This document shows positions 1 through 5,689 of a stretch of 9,654 bases of DNA, in pieces (positions within the stretch are counted from its first letter, which is position 1; each line of letters begins with the position of its first letter). The stretch comes from Gammaproteobacteria bacterium (lineage in GTDB: Bacteria > Pseudomonadota > Gammaproteobacteria > Chromatiales > Sedimenticolaceae), in NCBI GenBank assembly GCA_020445245.1, contig JAGRHB010000045.1:1-9654 (forward strand). The letters are read 5' to 3'. Under the pieces are notes generated by a model. That model was not told the origin of the DNA. It saw nothing but the letters and a program-made list of their open reading frames with translations, and did not search any database. The translations under genes were made by a program, and so were the position numbers.

Positions 1-77
1 GAACGCCCCTGCCGCGCCGCCGTCTCTTTCAGGGCGCGGTGCAAATCGTCATCGAGAGTAACCGTCAAACGACTCAT
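1..77 (-). CDS. Ribbon-helix-helix antitoxin-like protein, N-terminal fragment
   Basis: This is a partial gene: it starts at an ATG (77-75) and runs off the left edge after 25 full codons. The visible protein begins MSRLTVTLDDDLHRALKETA and continues with ARQGR. A short beta strand (RLTVTLDD) followed by an amphipathic helix (DLHRALKETAARQG) is the standard start of ribbon-helix-helix (CopG/Arc/VapB-like) DNA-binding proteins, in which the strand pairs in a dimer and enters the DNA major groove. A GAGGGA ribosome binding site lies about 8 bases before the ATG. Small proteins of this type are usually toxin-antitoxin antitoxins that repress their own operon, and a toxin gene would be expected beyond the left edge. 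That last point is inference, since neither the C-terminus nor a partner can be seen. A solitary CopG-type regulator is the alternative. It is divergent from the hydrolase gene to its right. Confidence 0.72.
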   Translation of the reverse strand, partial: MSRLTVTLDDDLHRALKETAARQGR

Positions 78-212
78 TCCAAGTCCCTCTTGATTTCACC
101 TACTGCAGCCTAACACGTAGACACCAATGCACCAAGACATCACATTCGGGTCTGGGCGCCACGGCTCAACAAGGGGTACCGTGGGGCCTGAAGTACCGCA
201 ATGGAGTGAAGT

Positions 213-1886
213 ATGAAACAGGGGCTCGCGTCTCGAATTATCGGCAACTTCTCGGTGCCTTCTCTTCTGCTGGGCCTGCTCTTCTTTGCTGCGTCGCTGA
301 CACCGTCGCTGATTCCGCGCGGCCCCGAAGTGCAGGGGATTCTCGGCGGGTTGGTCCTGGCACTTGGCTATCTCATAGCGCAAGTCGTCGCACTTCTTTG
401 GCGAGCAGCGGACATGCCGCGCCTTTCAGGCCGGCCGGCGACTGCGTTGACCTGGCTGGTTTCGGTTGCGATTTTCGCGTTCTTCCTTTGGGTCCTCGCC
501 TCCAGCCTGACCTGGCAGAATGACCTCCGCCACAAGATGGGGATGGCGCCTGAAGACGCTCTGGGCCTCACAAGCATCGTTCTCGCCGCAGTCGCGACCT
601 TTGCGATTGCCTTCGCTCTGGGGCGATCAGTCGCCTCGCTGTTCCGGCTGATCCGGGCGTGGTTCTACCGCGTGATGCCACCGCGGCGGGCGAACGTGTT
701 TGGTCTTGTCGCGGTAGTCCTGGTCTTGCTGGTCGTAACGCGCGACGGCATCCTCGACCGGGTCATCACCGGGCTCGATGAAAGCTACGAGGCTGCCCAG
801 GCGCTGTTCGACAACGCGCCGCCCCAGCCCACGGACCCGCGGATGACCGGTAGCGCTGCGTCCCTGATAGCGTGGGATGCGATCGGGAAGCCGGGGCGCG
901 ATTTCATCACCTCCGGTCCCGATGCCGAGGCGATCTCGGCCTTTACCGGCCGCCCCGCGTTGGACCCTATCCGCGTCTACGTTGGTCGCGCCAATGGGCA
1001 GACGCCACGCGAGCGGGCCGAGCTCGCGTTGGCCGAGTTGCAGCGGCAGGGCGCCTTCGAGCGCGAGGTGCTGATTGTGGCGAGTCCCACGGGCACTGGC
1101 TGGATGGATCCCGGGTCGCACGATCCGGTTGAATACATGCACAATGGCGACATCGCGACCGTCACCGCCCAATATTCCTATCTACAGTCACCGCTGGCGC
1201 TGATCCTCGAGACCAGTAACGGTTTGGAGCAGGCCACGGCGCTTCAGGATGTGGTTCACGGCTATTGGAAGACACTTCCAAAAGATGCCCGTCCGCGTTT
1301 CTACGTCCATGGCCTCAGCCTCGGGGCGTGGTCGTCGATGCATGCGACAAATCTCTTCCGGCTGCTCGACGATCCCATAGACGGGGCGTTCTGGGCCGGC
1401 CCGCCGTTTCCCTCGGCGTTTTGGAATTACGTCCAGAACAAGCGCAATCCAGGCACTCCCTGGGTTCTTCCGAAGATCGGAGACGGATCGCTGGTGCGCT
1501 ACGCCTCGCATACGGCCGATGCCTCCGAAGCGGCCGCCGAGTGGGGCGGTATGCGCATTGTCTTCCTGCAATATTCCAGCGATCCGATTGTCTTCTACGA
1601 CCCAGCGTCACTGTGGCGGGCGCCACCCTGGATGCAGGAACCCCCGGCAGACGATATGTCCGATCACTTCATCTTCATGCCCATCGTGACGCAGTTCCAG
1701 TTGGCATTGGACATGGCGCTCTCGTTCGGGGCACCGCTTGGTCATGGTCATGCCTATTTCGCGCCGGACTACATCGGTCCCTGGGTCCAGGTCACTGATC
1801 CCGGTGAATGGACGCCAGCCGACACCCAACGATTGCAGCTGCATTGCGATACGGGATTTGAGTCGGGCTGCGCGAACGACCCGTGA
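213..1886 (+). CDS. Polytopic membrane alpha/beta-hydrolase (Abhydrolase_9 type)
   Basis: This is a 557-residue protein. The N-terminal part has about five hydrophobic stretches fit for membrane helices, at roughly residues 14-35, 43-63, 80-99, 118-138 and 161-177. The C-terminal half is the hydrolase domain: PTGTGW (292-297), then a conserved-looking GDIATVTAQYSYLQS block (312-326), and the nucleophile elbow HGLSLG (366-371) with Ser369 as likely nucleophile. SSDPIV (455-460) supplies Asp457 as a likely acid, and HGH (511-513) a likely catalytic histidine. The order matches the family with an N-terminal membrane module (Abhydrolase_9_N) joined to Abhydrolase_9. The start is the ATG preceded by GGAG at about 8 bases. 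The substrate is unknown in the family; a membrane-anchored lipase or esterase is an inference. It is followed by 362 bases before the next hydrolase, so an operon is not evident. Confidence 0.88.
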   Translation: MKQGLASRIIGNFSVPSLLLGLLFFAASLTPSLIPRGPEVQGILGGLVLALGYLIAQVVALLWRAADMPRLSGRPATALTWLVSVAIFAFFLWVLASSLTWQNDLRHKMGMAPEDALGLTSIVLAAVATFAIAFALGRSVASLFRLIRAWFYRVMPPRRANVFGLVAVVLVLLVVTRDGILDRVITGLDESYEAAQALFDNAPPQPTDPRMTGSAASLIAWDAIGKPGRDFITSGPDAEAISAFTGRPALDPIRVYVGRANGQTPRERAELALAELQRQGAFEREVLIVASPTGTGWMDPGSHDPVEYMHNGDIATVTAQYSYLQSPLALILETSNGLEQATALQDVVHGYWKTLPKDARPRFYVHGLSLGAWSSMHATNLFRLLDDPIDGAFWAGPPFPSAFWNYVQNKRNPGTPWVLPKIGDGSLVRYASHTADASEAAAEWGGMRIVFLQYSSDPIVFYDPASLWRAPPWMQEPPADDMSDHFIFMPIVTQFQLALDMALSFGAPLGHGHAYFAPDYIGPWVQVTDPGEWTPADTQRLQLHCDTGFESGCANDP

Positions 1887-2248
1887 TCTCGATCCTGAAC
1901 GCATCGGCGTTGCGCTACTCCTCACGACGTCGAAGGGCGCTCGATTGGCGCCCGCAGGACGCGACAAACCCAACAGGTTCGTCACGCGATGACCGCGACG
2001 GTGGCGCAGGGGCATGGACGAAAACGCAGAGAGGGCGACGACGGGTTGGGTCGCCAATTCGGACGGACGAAACCCTGGCCAAGAAATAGCCACGATCCGT
2101 GTCTTGCTCGATGCAGGGAGACCCATCGCCGCCTCCTTTGCCACGGATACTCCACCGGCGCCGATCGACCACGGGTCGTGGACGAATGGCCTCGAATTCG
2201 GTTTCATCACGGCACGTTCGGCGCAGATTCAAAGTGGAGATTCTCTGT
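1887..2248. other. Intergenic region between the two hydrolase genes
   Basis: These 362 bases hold no convincing gene. A 6-bp hairpin (GGGCGC, 7-base loop, GCGCCC) lies 49 bases after the upstream stop, but without a T-tract. A plus-strand open frame starts at 2014 and runs on through the start of the serine hydrolase gene in another frame. Its ATG has AGGGG only about one base away and its product is not recognisable, so it is not called. No clear sigma70 promoter was found for the downstream gene. Confidence 0.5.
1935..1953 (+). other. Short inverted repeat downstream of the alpha/beta-hydrolase
   Basis: GGGCGC and GCGCCC pair perfectly around the loop TCGATTG, 49 bases after the hydrolase stop codon. 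No T-run follows on either strand, so this is not a standard intrinsic terminator. It could stabilise the mRNA 3' end or be chance in GC-rich DNA. Confidence 0.3.
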
Positions 2249-3577
2249 ATGCCATCTTGTTCACCCAACCTTGTTGCGATCGTGACTATTGGCACCCTGA
2301 CCCTGGGGGCCACCAACACTATCGCCGCACAGCATGTGCCGCTCTCTGCCGCGCAATCCGACCCCAAGACACTCGACTGGATGCAGGGTTTCCCGCCGCC
2401 ACCAGAGAAGCTGATCACCCAGCCCGACTCGAACTACTTCAGCTTCCCCAAGCTGCGCTGGACGGTCTGCCATCTCCGCGAATTCCTGCCCACCGAACAG
2501 GTCAGTCGCGGTATCGGCGCTCCCCTTCCCCTGGCATATGATCTCGACGAAACGGCCATCGATGCGCTGACGTTTCAACCCATCGGCGGCGGCGAACAGA
2601 TGACCTGGAGAGAATCGCTATCGGCCAATTACACCGATGGCATGCTGATCCTTCACAAAGGGAAGATCGTTTACGAGCGCTACCTGGGCTGCCTGGATGA
2701 AACGGGACAGCACGGCGCCATGTCGATGACCAAGTCCCTTACCGGCCTGCTCGCCGAAATCCTGGTCGCCGAGGGCAAACTCGACGATACGGCGCTGGTG
2801 TCTTCGATCATTCCCGAACTCAGCGACAGCGCCTTCGGCAACGCCACTGTCCGCCAGGTCATGGATATGACCACCGGGCTCGCCTACAGCGAGGACTACT
2901 CGGACCCGAATGCGGACATCTGGAAATACTCCGCGGCCGCCAGCCCGCTTCCCAAGCCATCAGACTATGCAGGCCCGGATGGGTACTTCGAGTACCTGCA
3001 GACGGTGCGGCCCGAAGGCGCGCATGGCGATGCCTTTCACTACAAGACGATCAATACCGATGCGTTGGGGTGGATCATCTCGCGCGTGAGTGGCAAGGCA
3101 GTCACCGAGCTGCTGTCCGACAGGATCTGGCGCCGCATGGGCGCGGAGCAGGACGGCTACATGACCATCGACGGTAAGGGCACGCCCTTCGCAGGGGGCG
3201 GCCTGAGCGCCGGTTTGCGCGAGCTCGGGCGGATCGGGCTTTTGATGTTGAACGAGGGCGAGATCAACGGCCAGCGCCTGTTCCCGTCGCAGGTCGTCGC
3301 CAATATCCGCTTGGGTGGCAGCAAGCAGGCCTTCGCGAAAGCAGGTTACAAGACGCTGGAGGGCGGCAGTTACCGGGGCATGTGGTGGCTGTTCCACAAC
3401 GAGCACGGTGCGTTTGCGGCACGTGGGGTGCACGGCCAGACGATCTATGTCGATCCGACGGCCGACATGGTCATCGTCAGGTTCGCCTCCTACCCGACAG
3501 CCAAGAACGGAAAGATCGACCCGACGTCACTACCGGCCTACCAGGCCGTGGCGGAGTACTTGCGGTCCAAGCGGTGA
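2249..3577 (+). CDS. Exported serine hydrolase, beta-lactamase fold (NylB-like)
   Basis: This is a 442-residue protein of the class C beta-lactamase/penicillin-binding-protein superfamily. The hallmark S-x-x-K appears as SMTK (159-162), with Ser159 the expected nucleophile and Lys162 the base. A Tyr-containing second motif is seen in YKTINTDALGW (265-275), and HGQ (395-397) occupies the usual position of the third KTG-type motif. The segment HLREFLPTEQVSRG (75-88) and MTTGLAYSEDY (207-217) resemble 6-aminohexanoate-dimer hydrolases and related esterases, so amide or ester cleavage is plausible; the true substrate is unknown. The N-terminus has a hydrophobic stretch (about residues 8-27) ending near TIAAQ, which suggests export, although the n-region lacks positive charge. 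The start was chosen because GGAGA lies 8 bases before the ATG. In-frame starts at 2234 (GTG), 2186 and 2099 exist and would add an RRRFK cluster, so the exact N-terminus is open. Confidence 0.85.
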   Translation: MPSCSPNLVAIVTIGTLTLGATNTIAAQHVPLSAAQSDPKTLDWMQGFPPPPEKLITQPDSNYFSFPKLRWTVCHLREFLPTEQVSRGIGAPLPLAYDLDETAIDALTFQPIGGGEQMTWRESLSANYTDGMLILHKGKIVYERYLGCLDETGQHGAMSMTKSLTGLLAEILVAEGKLDDTALVSSIIPELSDSAFGNATVRQVMDMTTGLAYSEDYSDPNADIWKYSAAASPLPKPSDYAGPDGYFEYLQTVRPEGAHGDAFHYKTINTDALGWIISRVSGKAVTELLSDRIWRRMGAEQDGYMTIDGKGTPFAGGGLSAGLRELGRIGLLMLNEGEINGQRLFPSQVVANIRLGGSKQAFAKAGYKTLEGGSYRGMWWLFHNEHGAFAARGVHGQTIYVDPTADMVIVRFASYPTAKNGKIDPTSLPAYQAVAEYLRSKR

Positions 3578-3616
3578 ACCCTCCCGCCACAGGCCGTTAA
3601 TGCCCGCAGCCTGGGC

Positions 3617-3637
3617 GCCCCGCTCTCTCGGCGGGGC
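3617..3637 (+). other. GC-rich hairpin after the serine hydrolase
   Basis: GCCCCGC (3617-3623) pairs with GCGGGGC (3631-3637) around a 7-base loop. A further GCCCCGC (3642-3648) could pair with the same middle arm over a 4-base loop, giving two mutually exclusive hairpins. It begins 40 bases after the hydrolase stop. No T-tract follows, so it would be an imperfect or Rho-assisted transcript end at best. Confidence 0.35.
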
Positions 3638-3799
3638 CATCGCCCCGCGGATCAAACCGCAGTCGGGTGTACCGTGCTGGGCTTATGCGGAAATCACACT
3701 CCGCCGCTCCAAGCGACTGAAATCGTAGCTTTATTCCCCGCTCCTCGCCCCCTCCCGCTTTTTTACCAACGCGCCGTCAACGGGAAATTGCCCTTCCCT

Positions 3800-3826
3800 A
3801 TAGATACACTTGACGTACATAGATAC
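3800..3826 (+). repeat. Direct repeat ATAGATAC flanking the higBA -35 box
   Basis: ATAGATAC occurs at 3800-3807 and again at 3819-3826, 19 bases apart, or close to two helical turns. The copies bracket the TTGACG -35 element of the higBA promoter. Toxin-antitoxin operons of this class are normally repressed by the antitoxin or the complex, so these copies are candidate operator half-sites. That role is inferred from position only. Confidence 0.45.
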
Positions 3827-3838
3827 GCCTAGCATACT
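3810..3838 (+). promoter_or_regulatory. sigma70-type promoter of higBA
   Basis: The -35 box TTGACG (3810-3815, 5 of 6 consensus bases) and the -10 box CATACT (3833-3838, 4 of 6) are separated by 17 bases. A start site 6-8 bases after the -10 would fall at about 3845, immediately before the higB ATG at 3846. The toxin mRNA would then have almost no leader, which fits the absence of any ribosome binding site before higB. Confidence 0.6.
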
Positions 3839-3845
3839 CACCTCT

Positions 3846-4127
3846 ATGATCAAGACGTGGGCAGATCGCGAAGCGGAGAAGATCTTCAACAATGAAGTCT
3901 CCCACCGGTTCGGCCTCCAAGTCAGCAAGGTGGCGCGACGGAAGCTGAAGATGCTGAACGCTGCTACGAACGTGACCGACCTGCGTGTCCCGCCGGGCAA
4001 CCGACTGGAAGCTCTGAAGGGTGATCGCAAGGGCCAGCACAGCATCCGGGTAAATGACCAGTACCGGGTCTGCTTCTGCTGGCGCAACGGCGACGCCTTC
4101 GACGTCGAGATCGTGGACTACCACTGA
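3846..4127 (+). CDS. higB: HigB toxin, RelE-superfamily mRNA interferase
   Basis: This is a 93-residue toxin of the RelE/ParE superfamily, HigB branch, which cuts mRNA in translating ribosomes and stops growth when its antitoxin is lost. The family pattern is clear: MIKTW with an EKIFN segment at the start, a basic middle with RRKLKMLNAA (31-40), RVPPGNRLEALKGDRKGQHSIRVN around 48-70, then QYRVCFCW (72-79). The C-terminal DYH (91-93) matches the Asp-Tyr-His end that is catalytically important in studied HigB proteins. The length is normal. ATG 3846 is the start because it gives the usual N-terminus; a TTG at 3810 is in frame but forms part of the -35 box. There is no Shine-Dalgarno sequence, consistent with a leaderless message. 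The antitoxin gene starts 11 bases after its stop; toxin-first order is the higBA signature. Confidence 0.93.
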   Translation: MIKTWADREAEKIFNNEVSHRFGLQVSKVARRKLKMLNAATNVTDLRVPPGNRLEALKGDRKGQHSIRVNDQYRVCFCWRNGDAFDVEIVDYH

Positions 4128-4138
4128 GGAACATCAAC

Positions 4139-4441
4139 ATGACCAGCATGACGTTGAAGCCGATGCACCCAGGTGAAGTTCTCCGCGAGGAGTTCATGAA
4201 GCCACTCGGCCTGTCGGCCTACCGCGTGGCCAAGGCGATCGACGTGCCGCCGAACCGTATCCAGGACATTGCCCGCGAGGAACGCAATATCACGCCGGGC
4301 ACGGCGCTGCGCCTTGCGAAGCTGTTTGGCAACTCCGCCGAGTTCTGGATGAACCTGCAGAACCACTACGATTTCGAGCGGGAGATCGAGACCAGCGCGG
4401 AAGCAATCGACGCAATCGAACAGCTGGCTATAGAGGCGTGA
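4139..4441 (+). CDS. higA: HigA antitoxin, XRE-type helix-turn-helix protein
   Basis: This is a 100-residue antitoxin that binds and neutralises HigB and represses the shared promoter. The family start MHPGEVLREEFMKPLG (9-24) is followed by the helix-turn-helix (about 25-60: LSAYRVAKAIDVPPNRIQDI, then the TPGTALRLAKLFG segment). Next comes SAEFWMNLQNHYDFE (66-80), and an acidic tail (ETSAEAIDAIEQLAIEA) closes the protein. The length and order match HigA proteins. A GAGGA ribosome binding site overlaps the higB stop codon about 8 bases before the ATG. A second ATG lies three codons in and could also serve. Because the antitoxin has a good ribosome binding site and the toxin has none, antitoxin excess is expected; that is inference. 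The partner pairing with higB is as sure as the two identifications. Confidence 0.94.
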   Translation: MTSMTLKPMHPGEVLREEFMKPLGLSAYRVAKAIDVPPNRIQDIAREERNITPGTALRLAKLFGNSAEFWMNLQNHYDFEREIETSAEAIDAIEQLAIEA

Positions 4442-4480
4442 CAGAGGCCGATGAAATCATGGCGAGCGGCGGAGGAGCGA

Positions 4481-4499
4481 TAAAATCGGCATGATTTTA
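4481..4499. repeat. AT-rich inverted repeat TAAAATC-GGCAT-GATTTTA
   Basis: A perfect 7-bp inverted repeat with a 5-base spacer lies 39 bases after the higA stop. It lacks a following T-run and so is not an obvious terminator. A protein-binding site is possible. The spacer and right part of the left arm form AATCGGCAT, which recurs 60 bases further on. Confidence 0.5.
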
Positions 4500-4552
4500 G
4501 GCAGTTAATCAGCCGAATCAATTGGGGGTATCTGTGGGGGCACAATCGGCAT
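4484..4552. repeat. Direct repeat AATCGGCAT, 60 bases apart
   Basis: AATCGGCAT is found at 4484-4492 and 4544-4552. The two copies enclose the TGGGGG tandem repeat. Short spaced repeats around a tRNA-proximal junction resemble recombinase arm sites, but nine bases is short and no integrase is present to support this. Confidence 0.4.
4523..4546. repeat. 12-base-period tandem repeat, TGGGGG type
   Basis: TGGGGGTATCTG is followed directly by TGGGGGCACAAT, two units of 12 bases sharing the TGGGGG head. The repeats stand out in otherwise unrepetitive non-coding DNA. I recall similar G-run repeats beside integrases of tRNA-associated elements; this is a family-level analogy, not a match I can verify. 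Confidence 0.45.
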
Positions 4553-4798
4553 TTCGCATTTTGATCCATTGATTTATCCGCCAATGTGATCGTCGCCGCC
4601 TCCCCCTGCGGAACGCCGGATGCGCAAAGACCTCCCTGCAGCGGCAAGAACTTCGAGACAAACTTTCTGCTGGGTTTCCTGAAAGCTTCAAGAATACGCG
4701 CCAGCCAATGCCCCCAACTCTGGCGCTCGTGTCGACAAGCGGCACGACCTACGCACGGATGCCCAACAAATCCAAAAGCCCCGGTCAATGCAGTCGAG

Positions 4799-4826
4799 CG
4801 CGCAGCTTACCGCGGCGCGTTTTTTT
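4799..4826 (+). terminator. Terminator-like hairpin, plus strand
   Basis: CGCGC (4799-4803) pairs with GCGCG (4815-4819) across an 11-base loop and is followed at once by seven T. This is the form of an intrinsic terminator for transcripts moving rightward, such as read-through from higBA, whose stop is about 360 bases upstream. It would also protect the oppositely oriented tRNA region. The stem is short. Confidence 0.5.
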
Positions 4827-4839
4827 CATTGGTTGGACG

Positions 4840-4860
4840 GGTACCTATTTCGGTACCTAT
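4840..4860. repeat. 12-base-period tandem repeat GGTACCTAT
   Basis: GGTACCTAT occurs at 4840-4848 and 4852-4860, a 12-base period with a 3-base spacer. Each unit contains the palindrome GGTACC. It lies 58 bases beyond the tRNA-Pro 3' end and has the same period as the TGGGGG repeat 300 bases to the left. An integrase arm-type site or regulator site is possible; no function is shown. Confidence 0.5.
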
Positions 4861-4870
4861 GCGGCTTACT

Positions 4871-4908
4871 TCAAAAGAAAAAGGCTCAGGTTATTAACCT
4901 AAGCCTTT
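4871..4908 (-). terminator. Intrinsic terminator of tRNA-Pro
   Basis: On the minus strand a 13-bp stem (4908-4896 with 4892-4880, 3-base loop) is followed by a T-rich tract ending in TTTCTTTT. The one mismatch on the plus strand (C-A) becomes a G-U wobble in minus-strand RNA, which indicates that the hairpin is meant for the minus strand. It begins 10 bases after the tRNA 3' end. Confidence 0.85.
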
Positions 4909-4917
4909 GTTTTTAAT

Positions 4918-4994
4918 TGGTCGGAGCGGGGAGATTCGAACTCCCGACCCCCACAACCCCATTGTGGTGCGCTACCAAGCTGCGCTACGCTCCG
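4918..4994 (-). tRNA. tRNA-Pro, anticodon GGG
   Basis: The 77-base cloverleaf is complete. The 7-bp acceptor stem CGGAGCG/CGCTCCG is perfect. The D arm is GCGC/GCGC, the anticodon arm is CCACA/TGTGG with loop ATGGGGT, so the anticodon is GGG and it reads CCC and CCU. The T arm is GGGAG/CTCCC with loop TTCGAAT, and the discriminator A is followed by an encoded CCA. It has its own promoter and terminator and sits 55 bases after the MerR-like gene, the usual neighbour of the pheST-ihfA block in gammaproteobacteria. Genes for tRNAs are frequent integration sites, and the accessory region begins on its 3' side. Confidence 0.97.
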
Positions 4995-5007
4995 GAAAGA
5001 GCGCTGC

Positions 5008-5036
5008 ATCCTAGGGACGTGGCGCTTTTTTGTCAA
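5008..5036 (-). promoter_or_regulatory. Promoter of tRNA-Pro
   Basis: A perfect -35 TTGACA (5036-5031) and -10 TAGGAT (5013-5008, 4 of 6) are separated by exactly 17 bases. Transcription would start near 5001, leaving a leader of about six bases before the mature tRNA. The bases after the -10 (GCAGCGC) form a GC-rich discriminator, a feature of stable-RNA promoters under stringent control; that regulation is inferred. Confidence 0.82.
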
Positions 5037-5049
5037 CGAACCGGCCAAA

Positions 5050-5406
5050 TCAGCGAAGGATCGCGAGCACTTCCTCGAGTTCACCGCGCAGCTGGCGGAT
5101 CAATTCGGCTTTTGGGCGCTCTTCGTGCTTGGGGCCATCGCCGGCGAGCTGCTGACGCGCACCACCGATGGTAAACCCCTGCTCATACAGCAGGCCCCGG
5201 ATGCTGCGGATCATCTCCACGTCGTGACGCTGGTAATAGCGGCGGTTACCGCGTCGCTTCACCGGCTTGAGCTGTGGGAACTCCTGCTCCCAATATCGCA
5301 AGACGTGCGGCTTGACCTGACACAGATCGCTCACTTCACCAATGGTGAAGTAACGCTTGCCCGGGATTGGTGGTAATTCAACGCTACTGCTGTTGGGATC
5401 CAGCAT
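5050..5406 (-). CDS. MerR-family regulator of the ihfA-linked type
   Basis: This is a 118-residue DNA-binding protein. The MerR helix-turn-helix is at about 19-43 ([20 protein letters not shown] onward to EQEF) and the basic wing is KRRGNRRYY (50-58). A second helical part, [19 protein letters not shown], follows at 66-84, and a charged coiled-coil-like tail (98-117) would serve dimerisation. It lacks the long effector domain and metal-binding cysteines of classical MerR proteins, having only Cys29, so a metal sensor is unlikely. Its place directly after ihfA and before tRNA-Pro is conserved in gammaproteobacteria, yet I know of no established target. The ATG overlaps the ihfA end by 23 bases; AGAGG lies only 3 bases before it, so translational coupling to ihfA is likely. 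Confidence 0.9.
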   Translation of the reverse strand: MLDPNSSSVELPPIPGKRYFTIGEVSDLCQVKPHVLRYWEQEFPQLKPVKRRGNRRYYQRHDVEMIRSIRGLLYEQGFTIGGARQQLAGDGPKHEERPKAELIRQLRGELEEVLAILR

Positions 5407-5686
5407 ATGCCTCTACTCGTGCCTTGAGTTTCTGTCCGGGCCGAAACGTCACTACGCGACGTGCGCAGATCGGGATCTCTTCACCGGTCTTGGGATTACG
5501 TCCGGGTCGCTGGCTCTTTTCGCGCAGGTCGAAATTGCCAAAGCCCGACAGTTTCACCTGCCGCCCGCTCTCCAGCGACAACCGTATCTCTTCAAAGAAC
5601 ATCTCCACCATATCCTTGGCCTCGCGCTTGTTCAGCCCGAGTTCCTCGAACAGGTGTTCAGCCATCTCTGCCTTGGTCAATGCCAT
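5384..5686 (-). CDS. ihfA: Integration host factor subunit alpha
   Basis: This is a 100-residue subunit of the IHF heterodimer, a nucleoid protein that bends DNA sharply at specific sites in recombination, replication and transcription. The N-terminal helices start [20 protein letters not shown], and the family signature runs [21 protein letters not shown] (48-68). It includes the DNA-intercalating proline at residue 65 on the beta arm. The length matches IhfA proteins. The alpha rather than beta call rests on the [10 protein letters not shown] start and the location after pheT, where ihfA (not ihfB) belongs. The ATG lies 3 bases after the pheT stop with a weak GAGAGA upstream, so it is probably translated from the pheT message. 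Confidence 0.97.
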   Translation of the reverse strand: MALTKAEMAEHLFEELGLNKREAKDMVEMFFEEIRLSLESGRQVKLSGFGNFDLREKSQRPGRNPKTGEEIPICARRVVTFRPGQKLKARVEAYAGSQQQ

Positions 5687-5689
5687 CGC

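Larger units (their letters stand above)
4442..4917. other. Gene-poor segment between higA and tRNA-Pro
   Basis: No open frame in these 476 bases has a recognisable product or a good ribosome binding site, and the competing frames overlap on both strands. What it does hold is listed separately: an AT-rich inverted repeat, a 9-base repeat, two 12-base-period tandem repeats, and terminators facing both ways. Its position against the 3' end of a tRNA gene makes a former integration junction plausible. Confidence 0.5.

Noticed and set aside
1915..2418. 167-codon minus-strand frame across the inter-hydrolase gap
   Set aside because: It runs antisense into the hydrolase start, with low-complexity composition and no recognisable product.
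3617..3648. GCCCCGC repeats as a CRISPR or integron attC-like element
   Set aside because: There are only two direct copies and one inverted copy of seven bases, with no spacer array, integrase or conserved attC core.
3315..3728. Plus-strand frame overlapping the end of the serine hydrolase
   Set aside because: It is an Arg-rich frame-shifted shadow of the hydrolase gene.
3810..3845. TTG start adding 12 residues to HigB
   Set aside because: The TTG is part of the -35 box and the family starts at MIKTW.
4586..4897. 103-codon plus-strand frame in the gap before the tRNA
   Set aside because: It crosses the terminator-like hairpin and the GGTACCTAT repeats, has no recognisable domain and no convincing ribosome binding site.
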